Shown: in pieces, positions 40,124 to 52,544 of the stretch
How positions within the stretch are numbered: the stretch's first letter is position 1
How the letters are laid out: every line of letters starts with the position of its first letter
Assembly: GCF_964340395.1 (NCBI RefSeq)
Contig: NC_135554.1
Location: 9,888,975 to 9,952,974, forward strand
Direction of reading: 5' to 3'
Length of the DNA stretch: 64,000 bases
Origin: Glandiceps talaboti
Lineage: Eukaryota; Hemichordata; Enteropneusta; Spengelidae
Position numbers and translations under genes: made by a program
Notes under the pieces: model-generated
Database searches by the model: none
Seen by the model: the letters and a program-made list of their open reading frames with translations, nothing else
What the model was told of the DNA's origin: nothing

Positions 40124-42687
40124 ATGGTGTCGTGGCTTTTCAAAATTGCCGTTTGTGTTGGCCTGTGTGTCGCAAGTTTTGGATTATATCTTAACAAATA
40201 CACGACAACTGGAGAAAATGCAAATCTCACCTTGGAAAAGGAAGGTGTTATAGCTACGGACAAGACGTTGCCTCCGAATTGGGAGTTTGCCCCTTCATCA
40301 TTGACTGATTATGAAATAGTCAACAATACTGTCATGATTGATCCGTGGAATTACCTACATCGCCTTGGTCTCTTGAAAATCATGTTGAATGCTACCAACT
40401 CGGTGTTCGTAAAAGTTGCAGGTGACGATCAGGCAAATATTCTATGGGGTTTAGCGATACAGTTCGGTTGGCAATATTCGACAGGTCGATTGAAAAGTCA
40501 CTCGGACAACAACTGTAATGACATTTACTGTGTATCTTACAATAGTTGGTGGGCTAGCATGAACTACTATCTCACCGTCATACCTTTCCTTGGAGCCGTC
40601 GAAGCTGAAGTCGTCAATCTCCATGGATACAGACTCCACCTAGAACACGCCGAGCAGCGGTCAGAGCAATACTGTGCCAGTATATCGTCATGTAATGACG
40701 CCTACCCGGACACTATGCAGAAATGGGAACAATGTTTTCTTGTCTTGAAAAATATGACAACAGCTCTCGACAAACTAGGTGCAGAGTCATCAAAACAAGT
40801 TATAATTGATGGTTTATTGAAATTCATGTGGGATGCTCACATTTCATCGATACATGCAGTCATCCAAGGGTTTGCGCCACTTCTCAAGCACTACCCAGTT
40901 CCAGAAAGAGATTTTGGTACTGGTTGGGCTCACCTTGTTGATTTCTTAGCAAGCAGTCGGTTTGCCACAAACTTTACGAGTACAACAATGTTTCAGCAAC
41001 TGTGTTTACCAAAGCGAATTCTACAAGATGGCGACAAACCACCGTTTATTTTTGACATGTCATATGAGGAGAATCTGGCATTGTATACTATCAATTCATT
41101 CTATACAATAGATTACTATACAGGTATGTGAACTAATACCTATGTGTATATGTTGCATTCTTTTCAGTTACCATCTTATTACCCACTTCATTCTTCACGA
41201 ACAGACCCACGGAAGTTTGTCGTGTCATTGTCGATAAAGAAACATGAACAATACGACAAATAACAAATAGAATGCGATTTGATCGAGGTTTTTGCCCACG
41301 GGTACTAATAGGAGTACCGTGGGATTTTAATTCTGTAGGGAATACTTGTAACTTTGTTAGCGATGATATGCTGTAAAGAGTGGATAGGTGAACGACTCAA
41401 TTCACGTACGTACACACACGCACGCACGCGCGCGCGCGTGCGTGCGTGCGTGCGTGCGTGCGTGTGTGTGTGCAGCCCTTACCCTCACAGTTATATATCT
41501 TTTTTTTTTATCATCAATCTGAACTCAACAAATAAGTACTATCTTGAACGCTGCAAACAAACTTGGACACTCGGACTAGGAACTAATTCACACACGCACT
41601 TTGTTACTAAATGTATGTTTTGGTGATTGTTTTTTTTTTGGACAATTTGACATTTTGATCAGCTCATATGCTATTAGCCTTTTTTAGCTGTAAAATGATA
41701 TGATATGATATGATGTGATGTGGTGTGGTGTGGCATGGTGTGGTGTGATGTGGTGTGATGTGATATGATATGATATGATATGAATAACAAAAAGGGTCAT
41801 TGTCCTGATGTGGCCCAGCACGAAAGACGTTAAGACGAACTTTAAATCTGACACTTCAAGGTCTTACATGATTTTAATTGAAGCTTCTGAATCAACACGT
41901 TGTCCCCAACACTGTCAAAGCTACACAGAAATTTTACGTTTGCCCACAGAAAAGTGTTTGTTTTCGATGTACTTCGTTTGCCGCATAACTTTGTCGATCT
42001 TTGATAGCGCATTTCAAAACCAAAACAGAGCGATGGTTCAGATGTTGAGAGCTGTTTTAGGTCGTTGACGACATCTGTTCTAGTGTCATTGCATTGGCAG
42101 TACTTTGTTATCTCTCTATAGATGTCAACAGGACATTGATTTAATGGGATGTCTTGTTGGTATCTATACGATAAAAGGCGAGGGCGTGTATCTATGACAA
42201 CGTGGGCAACAAAACGGAAGGAATGAACAATCTTATTTACAAGAGTAAATGTACTTATATGTATCCTCGAGACAGCAAATACATGTATCAACTTGTCCAG
42301 CCTCGAGTTAATGAAATGTTACAGTACTTCAATTTGGAAAGAGCTTTGGTTTCATGGAAAGGGAAGTAGCTAGTTTCTGGTATATAAACACAATGCCATG
42401 TTCATTTTGATAAGCGATGACATAATATGTAAGATACGACGTGATAGTGCTGTGCAGTCCTGTTTAGAGTGCTTACTGGTATAGGGTTGCACTATATTCC
42501 CACAAACAAGTAAATGCTTGTCTGTGATATGACGTGTCTTACAGACTAGTGCTGATCAGTGTTACTGCTCTCGTATTGTTTACACTTCGCTCTATCTGAT
42601 TATCTATTTGTTGCTATACAATGGCATGGCCCCGGGGTCGCACTGAACCCTCAGAAGTCTCAATGAGCTAAACCTTTGACCACCACG

Positions 42688-42752
<65 letters not shown>

Positions 42753-43866
42753 GCAACTTCCTTTCGACATTCCCCACAACGACTAGATACTAGCTATAGG
42801 TTAATACAAGCATGCATTATTTTGGCGAGCCAATTCCGTCGGTGGCTCAGAACAAGTATGGTTTTCTATACTTGACCAACATGTAATATGTAAATATTGT
42901 CATAGCTTAGTCATAAGGGAGCATGCAGTAATTACAAAGGGGGAGGGCCAGGAAAAATCAGGCTCGGGTTGTTGCTTAAAATGTGACCCGCCCTCGATTC
43001 CTTCGTGCTAAAGAGTGACCCTCCCTTAACTGCTTTCTCTAAAACATGACCCTCCCTGCTATAGGAGTTCAAAATATGGGTTAAAATGCTGTCGGAAAAG
43101 GACACGAGTACAAGGATCATTAGTGAGGTTTTAATCCCACCGCTGCCACCAATTATATGCCTGTGTGTGTGGATACTATTGACTGATGAGCTGAAGGCCA
43201 CAACTCCCAACGATGATATTCTTACACTCCTGACATTGTCGGGACTGATGTCATGATGTCATGTCAACATTATCCATAGTATCTTACCCAATTGTTCACG
43301 TTTTACACCTGTAACATCCACTCCTCTCCTCACATTACAACTGACAATTGATTACGTTAGTTGTCAGCAACAGTTTCACATAGGTTGATATCATGGGAAC
43401 CTAACCCTAATCCTAATCCTAACCCGAATGCTAACCCGAATGGCAGCAATGGGATTTGGAACCGGTGGCAGCGATGGGATAACAAAAAAAATGCAATGTT
43501 AGGCAATACAGTGAGTCAAAGTAAAGTGTGACCCCCCTAATCCCATTTTCTAAAATATAGCCCTCCCCCGAGAGCCGATTTGTATAAAGGTACCCCCTAA
43601 ATACAGAAGGCTCCCTAAGTAGATAGATCGATCGATGTCTTTGTCAGCGAAGGAAATGATCAGTTCCAGTAGATCATCAAATCGTTTAATTCATTTTCTT
43701 TCGATTCGTTTTAGGTGATGCTCTATTGTCACTATGGCAACGAGCTATGTGTTCAACAGAAACACGAGAACTTGCAAATGAACTGATGTCCTCTGTATTT
43801 CTCCACCCTATGATGGCGATCAAGAATATCTTCCGTATACTGATTGAAATGACCCGTAATTGTTAA
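40124..43866 (+). CDS. LEG1-family secreted protein (copy 1, intact), 383 aa, two exons
   Basis: Exon 1 is 40124-41123 and exon 2 is 43715-43866. The donor ACAG|GTATGT and acceptor CGTTTTAG join in phase 1 to give 383 residues; human LEG1 (C6orf58) is about 330. Residues 1-24 form a hydrophobic signal peptide or anchor. Family landmarks are WEF at 53-55, MIDPWNYLHRLGLLKI (71-86), NILWGLAIQFGWQYSTGRL (105-123), CVSYNSWWASMNYYL (136-150), SCNDAYPDTMQKW (189-201), KFMWDAH (233-239) and PPFIFD (306-311). These match the LEG1/DUF781 order DPW..R.G, NILWGLPLQYGWQYRTGRL, SWWADLN, SFPETMNKW and LWDAH. Several N-glycosylation sequons (N34, N67, N89, N210, N283) fit secretion. Vertebrate LEG1 is a secreted protein linked to liver development in zebrafish and to secretions in mammals; the role here is inferred as secreted, function unknown. 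An AATAAA lies at 44166. A frameshifted inverted copy is at 57846-60177. Confidence 0.9.
41403..41474. repeat. 72-bp uninterrupted alternating purine-pyrimidine tract in LEG1 intron
   Basis: The run goes CACGTACGTACACAC..., then CG repeats, then TGCG repeats, then TG, without a break in alternation. It is nearly self-complementary around the (CG)n centre. This is a strong candidate for left-handed (Z) DNA. Confidence 0.85.
41697..41783. repeat. TGATA/TGATG/TGGTG pentanucleotide array
   Basis: Five-base units drift from TGATA through TGATG and TGGTG and back, in LEG1 intron 1. Confidence 0.85.
42688..42753. repeat. (TGTC)n microsatellite
   Basis: Pure tetranucleotide array inside the LEG1 intron; the serine/valine/cysteine frame over it is an artefact. 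Confidence 0.9.
42917..43616. mobile_element. G/C-tract-rich repeat family 4 with inverted ends
   Basis: The left end reads AGGGAGCATGCAGTAATTAC then GGGGGAGGG. The right end, on the other strand, reads AGGGAGCCTTCTGTATTTA then GGGGG. The interior alternates TGACCC/CCTCCC-type tracts and includes a run of telomere-like CCTAA/CCTAAT units (about 43401-43430). Related left ends occur at 44937 and 60254. No coding capacity. It lies inside the LEG1 copy 1 intron. Confidence 0.6.
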
Positions 43867-43959
43867 ACGTGTGACACGTTGGTGATGGAAGATACAATAC
43901 GTGACCCACAACTGCCGCGTTACTGGCGAGATCAGTTCAATGTAGGATACAAATGTAAT

Positions 43960-43962
<3 letters not shown>

Positions 43963-44000
<38 letters not shown>

Positions 44001-44175
44001 GGGGGGGGGGTTGTACCATTTTATAATTATTTTATTTCTCACACACCGACAAAAATATTTTAGACTTTGTGTTGTACCTGTCAATTCAAATATTTCTGAA
44101 ATCGAGAAATGGACGAATTTTTACCATATTATAGTAAATACATTGCTAAAATACATTCACGTACCAATAAAAAAA
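43963..44175. repeat. (TG)n(G)n tract plus dispersed repeat family 5, copy A
   Basis: The TG/G tract (43963-44010) is followed by about 150 bp that resembles 59062-59190 in the same plus-strand orientation (blocks ATATTTCT, AGAAATGG, AATTTTT and ATAGTAAATACATT). It lies just after the LEG1 copy 1 stop codon and may overlap its 3' UTR. Confidence 0.5.
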
Positions 44176-44295
44176 GCAATATTCTCATACTGACTTTTTT
44201 ATTCATAGTACTACATACTACTATACATTGATTTGAAAATTGATTGTGCTGTCAGAGACACTCGTCAATTATATTTTGGCCGATTAAGTTAGAGG

Positions 44296-44372
44296 GCGGG
44301 TGGTGGTGGTGGTGGTGGTGGTGGTGGTGGTGGTGGTGTGTGTGTGTGTGTGTGTGTGGGGGGGGGGGGGGG
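44296..44372. repeat. (GGT)n(GT)n(G)n compound microsatellite
   Basis: GGT units, then GT, then a G homopolymer of about 16. Confidence 0.9.
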
Positions 44373-44936
44373 TTGAGGCTTGACTGAAAGTATTCACTGG
44401 CAGTTTTTATCCTACATTGAACTATTGACATGGTATCGCCCGTTTAATATTGATATCTTAAGACGAAATTCAAAATAGAGGAGCACCTACGTCAGCCTGC
44501 AAGAGTCCGTCGCTGAGGGCGTCCCTCAAAAAAGCTGTCGCTCATGGTATTCGTGTGATGTAGGAATGTGATATTACTGTTTCTTTAAACCAAACATCTA
44601 GTAACATATTTGTGTTGAAAATCTTTAGCATTTTGGATCGGATGGCACCATACAGCATCAATTTTTATAATTTTTTTACATAATTTTGTATGTTTTTTTC
44701 CTTTATACATGAAACGAATCTAATAAAAACAAGAGTAAACATTCTCGAATAGTGACTCTTGTAAACCCGCCATCTTGAATATCCTGAATGTTGCACCATG
44801 GGAAATGTGATGATAATCAGTATAGTAAACAACCCTGTTACATTGTTTGTAACCACAAATAATCTAGTCATGGGGTAATACCTTGGCTTTTGTAGGAGGT
44901 TTATTTTATCGATGGCTCCAGTTGAGGGACTCTGAT
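44373..44936. other. Non-coding, nothing recognised
   Basis: No exon-like frame is visible. Confidence 0.45.
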
Positions 44937-45080
44937 AAGGGAGTCTTCAGTATTTACAGGGGGCGGAGGAATGGGGGGGGGGGGAATCACATTTACAAAC
45001 CTGTTCTTGGGGGAGGGTCATATTTTGCATTACAATATTTGGGGGAGGGTCACATTTTACAATCCGTAGTTTTGTGACCA
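44937..45080. repeat. Repeat family 4 fragment, left end
   Basis: AGGGAGTCTTCAGTATTTAC followed by G tracts and two GGGGGAGGGTCA units. It matches the terminus of the 42917-43616 element. Confidence 0.6.
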
Positions 45081-45132
45081 AATTGAAGTACAATGAAAAT
45101 CAACTGAGCTGCAACGAGGGAACGTCATTCAT

Positions 45133-45135
<3 letters not shown>

Positions 45136-45203
<68 letters not shown>
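45136..45203. repeat. (TG)n microsatellite
   Basis: About 33 uninterrupted TG units. Confidence 0.95.
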
Positions 45204-45204
<1 letters not shown>

Positions 45205-46020
45205 TATCATGACTCTAGGATAAAATGAGAAGCTGATGTGGTCATTGGCCACTCGAAATACTTTCATAATAAGCATATTTTAGTTACCTGATTTCCGCTA
45301 TTCAATTGTGTACTTAGTTGTAAGGACGTAGGTATCCTCAATAAACAATAATGTTTGTCCTGAATAGAAAACATATATGTTTTTAACATTGTCAACGGAT
45401 TGCACTATAATTAACATGGCACCAGTAACAATACCAAAATACCTACACGTATATCAACTTGGTCAAGTATTGGCATTGCGAATCACCTTTTTCAGAATGC
45501 AGGTTTGTTGACAAAGTGGTGGAACTTCTAAGTAGGAATAGATACGTGGAATGACACACGAGTTTTCAAATATGTATCTATATACGGGGAACAGTCACGA
45601 TTCGGAGGTGACTAGAATAGCGCATATCAAATGTTTTATCGTATTGCTTCAAATGCATTACTGGTGTACTACCAACAATATCTGTATCGAGGTGCAGGTA
45701 ATATAATAACAATGGTTCTTATCCACTTGCCCATTTCTGAATAATAACTCCAGGACCACTCCACTGATCCCAAATTTTACCACCAACCTTCAGCTACAAT
45801 AGTTGAATTCATGGAATAAAAGTCACGCACAGTTGAATTGGCATGGATTTTTTTATATGAAATAACTGTGGCGTGTGGAGTGCCAAACAATTTTTCCATT
45901 CTTCCAGTAGAACATTCTACTCTGGCCAAGGAGGCTATAACTTTCGTTTTACGTATAACGGCAATGGGTGGCCATAATGGTGGGGGATGGGGGCTCTACG
46001 TTTGTCGTCAATATGTGTTT
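45204..46020. other. Non-coding, nothing recognised
   Basis: No exon-like frame is visible. Confidence 0.45.
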
Positions 46021-46021
46021 T

Positions 46022-46058
<37 letters not shown>

Positions 46059-46076
46059 TGGTGGTGGTGGGGTGGT
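46021..46076. repeat. (ACG)n(GTG)n trinucleotide array
   Basis: ACG/GAC units followed by GTG units. Aspartate-rich or threonine-rich frames over it are artefacts. Confidence 0.85.
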
Positions 46077-46427
46077 ATTACGATGAAAAAGTAATAGGAA
46101 ATCGAAATTTGCGCGTTATCTCACTGAATTTGGGGGACATAGAGAAATGGTGACAAAGACCACATGGAATGAGAATGTAAATTTCATTTGTAACTGCAAA
46201 TTTTATGTAATTTTCAAATAATGTTTTTGTTTAACAAACTGCGAACTTTTTGAAGTATGCTGTTTATATTTGCATATTAAGGCAATACATGTACTAGTAT
46301 TATACACACATGTGTCATATTCAATAGTTTTTTATGGTCAGAATATTTGCTGGTAGGACAACATAGACTGTGTAATAGTCATTGTTCGACACACCTGTGT
46401 ACATCTTTACGACCATGTTAACTGTAC
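46077..46427. other. Non-coding, nothing recognised
   Basis: No exon-like frame is visible. Confidence 0.45.
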
Positions 46428-46512
46428 ATACATACATACATACATACATACATACACACATACATACACACACATACATATATACATGTCATACATACAT
46501 ACATACATACAC

Positions 46513-46549
<37 letters not shown>

Positions 46550-46560
46550 TACATACATAA
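46428..46560. repeat. (TACA)n / (CA)n microsatellite
   Basis: TACA arrays with CACA and ATATACATGT interruptions. Confidence 0.9.
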
Positions 46561-47402
46561 CGGTGCGTACTGATAAGATGAACTACTTTACAAAGATTCA
46601 ATTTACATCCAACCACTATCTATGAACGGAAAACGGCTAAAAATGGATGTTAAATTAGGAGAAAACAGATAAACTTTATTCACAGTAATTTGACGTAAAA
46701 TGTAAATGTAATAACATTCCAAAATAAGAACTAGTATGTACACCTATGTATTCAAGTCATCGCCCAAACTATACGTATTGTATACAGTACTTTTTCATGC
46801 CACAATATGCCGGGGTACATAAGAACAACTATCCAGACTATAAATACATGATTATAGTGTGACCATATATATATACAAAACGTCAAAGACTTCAGTAATG
46901 ACAATGTGTTTGAGGCGAGATCAATAGTTCATTGTGCACGTAGGATAAAAAAAAATCCAAATTCTTTTACTTACGCCTCGCCCCCCCTTTTGACCAAACT
47001 TGAAAATTGTTTCTGACAGTACAGCCAATTTCAAATCAGTACGTAGCAGTATGTAGTGCTATGTAGTGAGAAAAAAATTGTTCTGTTATTGACACTTATA
47101 ACGTATTTTAGTGCAAAATATTTGTATTTAGGGGGGACAACAAAGATTCCATTAAAAGTGTAATATCAATTTTATATGATGAGAACTAAAAATGGCTCAA
47201 TCCCTACCCAACCCCAAAATAAAAGAATTCAGTTTTCTATCCTACATTGAACTATCGATCTCGTCCCTTACGTTACTCGCATTTTGTTTCTATCTGTTTT
47301 GCATTTTTTATAATTTATAATTTATAATGTTAGGTCATGTCTCAAGATTGGTACAAAAATGATTAGATGTCATTCCTTAACATTTGTCTTCGTTCAGCCA
47401 AG
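46561..47402. other. Non-coding, nothing recognised
   Basis: C-tract text near 46978 resembles the family 4 style; no gene. Confidence 0.4.
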
Positions 47403-47482
47403 GAAAATACGAGTGACCTAAGGGGCCTTTGTCACTACGAGGCGCTAAACGAGTAGTGACAACCCATAGGTCACGAGTATTT
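47403..47482. repeat. Fold-back element with ~33-bp imperfect arms
   Basis: AAATACGAGTGACCTA (from 47403) pairs with TAGGTCACGAGTATTT (to about 47482), and the inner TTGTCACTAC pairs with GTAGTGACAA. The loop is about GAGGCGCTAAAC. Confidence 0.7.
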
Positions 47483-47699
47483 AATAGTTGAATGAAGAAA
47501 AATATAAGAGAATAACAAAAAATACCAGCATCAGTATTGTCAAAGAAAAATCGGGGACAGTAATTACAATTTTGAACATTTTGACTCATATTTCGAACCA
47601 AACAAAACCAGTGATATAGTGTCCTTTATAGTATATATTCCATATTTTTTGTTCAACTTGGCTTACGTATGGTATAATGGGTAAGGTATTATATAGTCT

Positions 47700-47805
47700 C
47701 CCCCCCAAAAAAAACAAAAAAAACAAAAAAACAACAACAACAACAACAACAACAACCCCACCCCCAAAAAACACAAAAAAACCACACCAAACAAACAAAC
47801 AAACT

Positions 47806-47848
<43 letters not shown>

Positions 47849-47850
47849 AC
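47700..47850. repeat. A-rich/(CAA)n low-complexity tract
   Basis: C run, A runs broken by C, then (AAC)n, C run, and a longer (AAC)n. Possibly the expanded tail of a retroposed element. Confidence 0.85.
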
Positions 47851-48369
47851 AACCTAATATAATACGTCCATGATCACAAGTGTAAATAATATATTTTAGA
47901 TAGGTTCATATTCGTCTGAGGTAAATAAACAAATTTTTAAAGGAGTTAGACTCCTTCGAGATTCCTTCAATACTTAAGTAAAATGAAATAGTAAAATACA
48001 GTACGTAAATCGATCTATATACATAGTTTGAAATATGTGCAGAACATTCAGAGTATATACAGTAATTGACAAAATAAGAAAACGTGTTAATTAAATGACT
48101 GTGTAAAATCTTGCTAAAGTCTAGTTGTGTGAGTATTTTTTTCGTAGATGACGTGTCGCAGAAGTGTCACAGCGAAGTTAAAGTGATCTGATTTGATATT
48201 TTTTTGTGTAACAACATATAGCCCCGTTGCCATGACTAATATTAATTTTATAACGTACGTTGACGTGACAGCCCTCGTACATAAGGTATTATCACTACAG
48301 TGGTATTGGTATAAGGTAATCCATACATTTCAGACAATTAACCAAGTATCAGCTGGATACATTTTTAAA
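47851..48369. other. Non-coding, nothing recognised
   Basis: No exon-like frame is visible. Confidence 0.45.
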
Positions 48370-50160
48370 AAAAAATTTTTTTAAGTTTTTTATTTCGAGA
48401 GAGACAAATTACATCAACACAATTGCAAAAAATAACACATGGCACCAATGAGAGCATCTAAAATAAGTTTTAAAAAAATAAGGTACAATGCAGAGGTAGG
48501 GAACCAAAACTCATTTAAACTTCAAAATTGTCCCATTTTGCATAAAACTTCGGGAGACAGTCTTTTCTTTTGGCAATATGGCATTCAATCCTTTTTGCAA
48601 GTCTTACATTTAATTTCACAATATTAAAGGATGGTATAGTTTTTGATAACTTACATTCATAAATGGTCTTTTTTGTTATCAATATAATGTGGTTCAACAG
48701 TTTTGAAAAGGACTTGTCGCCTAAAAGAATCTGTTTGGCAGACAACGATGATGGAGTTTGTAGGGCCACGCCCCACAGTGTCAAGAGACTGCGCCAAATA
48801 ATGGTAGTACATTCGCATTCCACAAATAAATGAATACGGGTTTCGTCCGTTAGGTTACAAAACGTACAGAGACTACTATTAACTCTAGGTGGATTCATGT
48901 GGTGAAGAATAGTATTTGTATACAAAATATTGTGGTTTATCTTCCATTGAAATTCCTGTAATTTTGACTCCATAGTAACTTTAAAAGGCAGTAAAAAGTA
49001 ATGGACCCAATCACCGTTGCAAATATCGAGAAAGCCAGAAAAGAAAAGCTTGCTTTTCGGAGGAATGAAATAATCTCCTGTTATACGTTTTCTAATAGTT
49101 TTGACTTGACACGTTTCGAGTGGAACCAATTTTCCCTTGGAGATAAAACTAATCGGTCTTTCTGGCCTAATGAGCACTGGACTACCTCTTTTCCAAAGAA
49201 AAGGGATTGCATGCAGAATTCCTCTCCAGAAGAGAAAGTGATAAAGATTACATCCTAAAGAATTAAGGTTGTCCCAGTCTTTTAACTGATTTTCATCATT
49301 AAAAATATCTGCTATATATACAATACCTTTCTTATATAAAAAAGAACTGAAAACTGACTTATTATTAATGAGAATATCGGAATTGTTCCACAAAACTTGT
49401 TCTGAGACACAGAGCGAACTACAGGGGTTAACTTCACTCCAAAAAACAAGCATTTCGTGGTAAAATTTTGACAGTGCAATTGGAAGCAATTTAACCTTGT
49501 AATTGCACCGAAAAACAAGCTTACCCCCAAGTGGCTTTAAAAAGAAATTTGCAAGTAACTTCCATTGATGTTTAATTTCTTCTGAAATGAAACGCTTTAT
49601 CCAAGAAATTCTAAAAGCTTTGTAAAGGGCAAAAATGTCAATCATTCCCAAACCACCGTCTTTAATATCACCAATTAAAGAATTTCTACTAACTTTGTCT
49701 GGGCCCTTCCAGATAAATCTGTGGATTGCACTATTAATAGCTTTGATGTCACCCATCTTGATATGAATCATATTGAACAAATAAATAAACTTTGGAATAA
49801 CAAGAGTTTTCACAATAAGAGTTTTTCCTATCAAAGTCAGTCCTCTACAACTCCATAGGTTGAGCAGGCCGTTCATGGACTTGAAGGAACCTGAAATATT
49901 TTCCTGATAAGTCCTAACCGAGTTATAGGAAAAGAGGATACCGACAATCTTTACAGGCGATTTCGGCCAATTAATACCAAGTGGCTCCTCAACCCTAAAT
50001 CTCCAGCTACCCAGCTACATGGCCTCTGTTTTACTTTTATTTATTGAAAGACCTGAAGCCCGCTGAAAGTCTTTGAGAAGGGCTAAGAGATTGGATACAT
50101 TTAGTCTGATTTGATATTGATCTGATTTAGTAATATTTAAGCTGCTGCCAGAATCTATGA
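48370..50160 (-). mobile_element. 5'-truncated L1-like LINE, C-terminal part of ORF2
   Basis: The minus strand carries an open frame of 453 codons (49876-48515, first ATG of the surviving frame) that continues upstream to about 50160 except for one in-frame TAG. Just upstream of the stop is SGLSINKSKTEAM, a motif from the end of the L1-type reverse transcriptase palm. Downstream come GLTLIGKTLIVKTLVIPKF, WKG, GGLGM and, near the C-terminus, CTFCNLTDETRIHLFVEC (C-x2-C-x8-H-x4-C), the zinc-knuckle-like domain of LINE ORF2 proteins. The catalytic FxDD box and the endonuclease are absent, so the copy is 5'-truncated and dead. The 3' end is marked by an AATAAA-type string and A-rich text around 48370-48400. 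The long surviving frame suggests fairly recent insertion. Confidence 0.88.
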
Positions 50161-50430
50161 CAGGGGAGGGGCTGGGGAGAAAATATTTTGGTCGAAATTT
50201 TGTTTACAAGCCCCCCCCCCCTTCGCGCTCTAAAAATATTCATGTCCCCCGAAATGAATCAAGGGATTTTCGTAGTCCCCCAAGGTATTGGCGGCACCTG
50301 AGGTTTAATTTGGTCTCAAATCACGACAAAAATATTTCGTATCCCCCCTTTCAGACCATCAGAATACCCCTTCACATCCCCATTTTCTTCATGACCCCCT
50401 CCCCATCTTCTCTCTCATAAATTCTGACCG
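50161..50430. repeat. C-tract-rich repeat adjoining the LINE 5' break
   Basis: Runs of 5-12 C separated by 25-40 bp of AT-rich text, in the style of family 4. The 87-codon plus-strand frame over it is probably meaningless. Confidence 0.45.
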
Positions 50431-52544
50431 CAGCCTTTACATCATAATCAACTATTTGTTTGCCATTTTGTATGACTCATAAATCGTTGGATACTAAAAC
50501 CCACATGATTGTAAAATGAAGATATAAGACTTTTAGAAAATATTGAAAAAAGAGCTTTTCAGCAACACAAGGAACAGATGGACAGTTATTGTGTTGTGTA
50601 CCAGTTTTATACCACTACTTTGAGCAACTGCATACCAATATATTACGTGCCATGCGTGACATCGAGGTAGTAACCATGATGATACTTATGAGGGTAAGCT
50701 TTTCAAACGCTTATAGTACATAAAGTCAACAAAGATTACTACCAAGCCCTTTAAATATTTTCATAATACCACATATGTGCACATCATAAAGTTCTATGTT
50801 ATCATACTAAAATCATATAAGTATGATGTGAGAAAGTTTTTGGAATGTCTAGACCATTTTATTTGGTTGTATAATCCGACTTTACTCTCCCCAGGACCCT
50901 TGCGTATCGGCTGCATTCCTTTTTGTACAATTGGAACTCTGTATCGTTTGACTCATCTGCTGAAAAAATAATGAAAGCTGCACTAGCAACAACTGGAATA
51001 CTTGTTTTCAGTAACCGACTTCAAAGGTATATTTACTGAAAATTGTCAATTATTTATTGTATCTGTTAATTAGTGGTCAATATTATCTGTAGGTAGGGTA
51101 ATGGCAAGTTTAAACCTTGAGGGAAAGCTCGGTTTTGAGTATGTTCCCATGTTGAAACTGTAACAATTCCAGTTGTTACCGGAGTATCACTTTTCGATCA
51201 GACAAGCATTATATTTCCACTGGTTAAAATACCAATATTAGACATTATACATGATAATCAGTATTTCATATCATCCATAAGCACTGCAGAAACAGATTGA
51301 AATAACGATTGCCGGTACGGTGAGGACTCAGATTTTTGGGTGCGGACCCAAAACTCAATTAGAATGATTTAACGTGTTTCAAACTTGGTGGTCTGATCGA
51401 GACCGTGTAGAAAGCTACGAAAATACGTTTATCCACTCCACAGGTGATGCGTTACTGTTCGAGATTGACGGTTGATTACGGGTAAATTATTGTACCTAAA
51501 CAAACAAACAAACAAACAAACAAACAAACAAACAAACAGATAACAAGGTGGGCGAAACGGGGTGCCAGCTTTCACTGAAATCACATGGCAATTATGCATC
51601 CTCTTTTTCATATTTTACAAAAAAATTACTTTTTATATATGGTCAAAACTGTAAACGCATTATTGAGAGTGTTGATAAAATATAAATGGGAACACTGCTG
51701 TCATTTTAAAAACTGAGAATAAAACGGACCTGTCAATTGGTCGCTAGACGAAGATTGCCCATCAGTGTCCTTAGAGACACCTCGTTTTTCTACCTGTTAA
51801 AAGCATAGACAACAATTATGTAAATTTAGATATTTCTAAAGAGAGTCAGAGTCAGAGATCAAAACATGATATCTGACTGTTACAACTGCTAGTGAACTAT
51901 AATTATAAACTCGGAAACATTATTCCAATTAGCTGCCGAAAAGATAATTTCAAAATTTGTAATAATATATAATAATGTTGTTCTTATTTCGCCTTACTTA
52001 TGTCGTTGTATCAGCTGAGGCTAGTATGGTTGCCCAGTGATCAAACCATTTCAACAACCAACACGTTTACGATTTGTTGTCAAAGTCGAACTCGGGTCTC
52101 GGTATCTGACTGACGACTGTTTACACACGGTCATCAATGCAGTGTACATAGTACCGTCATCGATTACTAAGATGAACCCAAGACGGATAAACCCATTCAA
52201 TAGAACGGATAGTTGCAATTGGTGTATTTTTTCACTGGGTAAAATTAACGAAAATGGGCGAAAGAGTTATAGCTAATTGAGAAAGTAACAACACTTGATT
52301 TCACCATTTCCATATTTCGATGGTCAAATGATCTCCCAAACCCCCGACATAGAAATATAGGTACATGTAAATCATCTCGAAACTTATAGTTGGATTTGTA
52401 GAACATAATTCCAAAATGACTGCCTCTTAAAGTACTCAATTCACACGTATAATTGAAAGTCATTGGTAGTTTTTACACATTCCTGTTTGATTGTACGAAC
52501 TAATGCTTATCCTCAATTGGAAATAGCACTGTATATATTTGTAT
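50431..52544. other. Non-coding; (CAAA)n at 51497-51539
   Basis: No exon is recognised. If the minus-strand frame at 52545-53486 is spliced at its 3' end, further exons could lie here, but none was found. Confidence 0.4.

Noticed and set aside
41842..42291. 149-codon minus-strand frame in the LEG1 intron
   Set aside because: It has no ATG at its start, no recognised domain and no splice logic, and lies antisense in an intron; probably chance.
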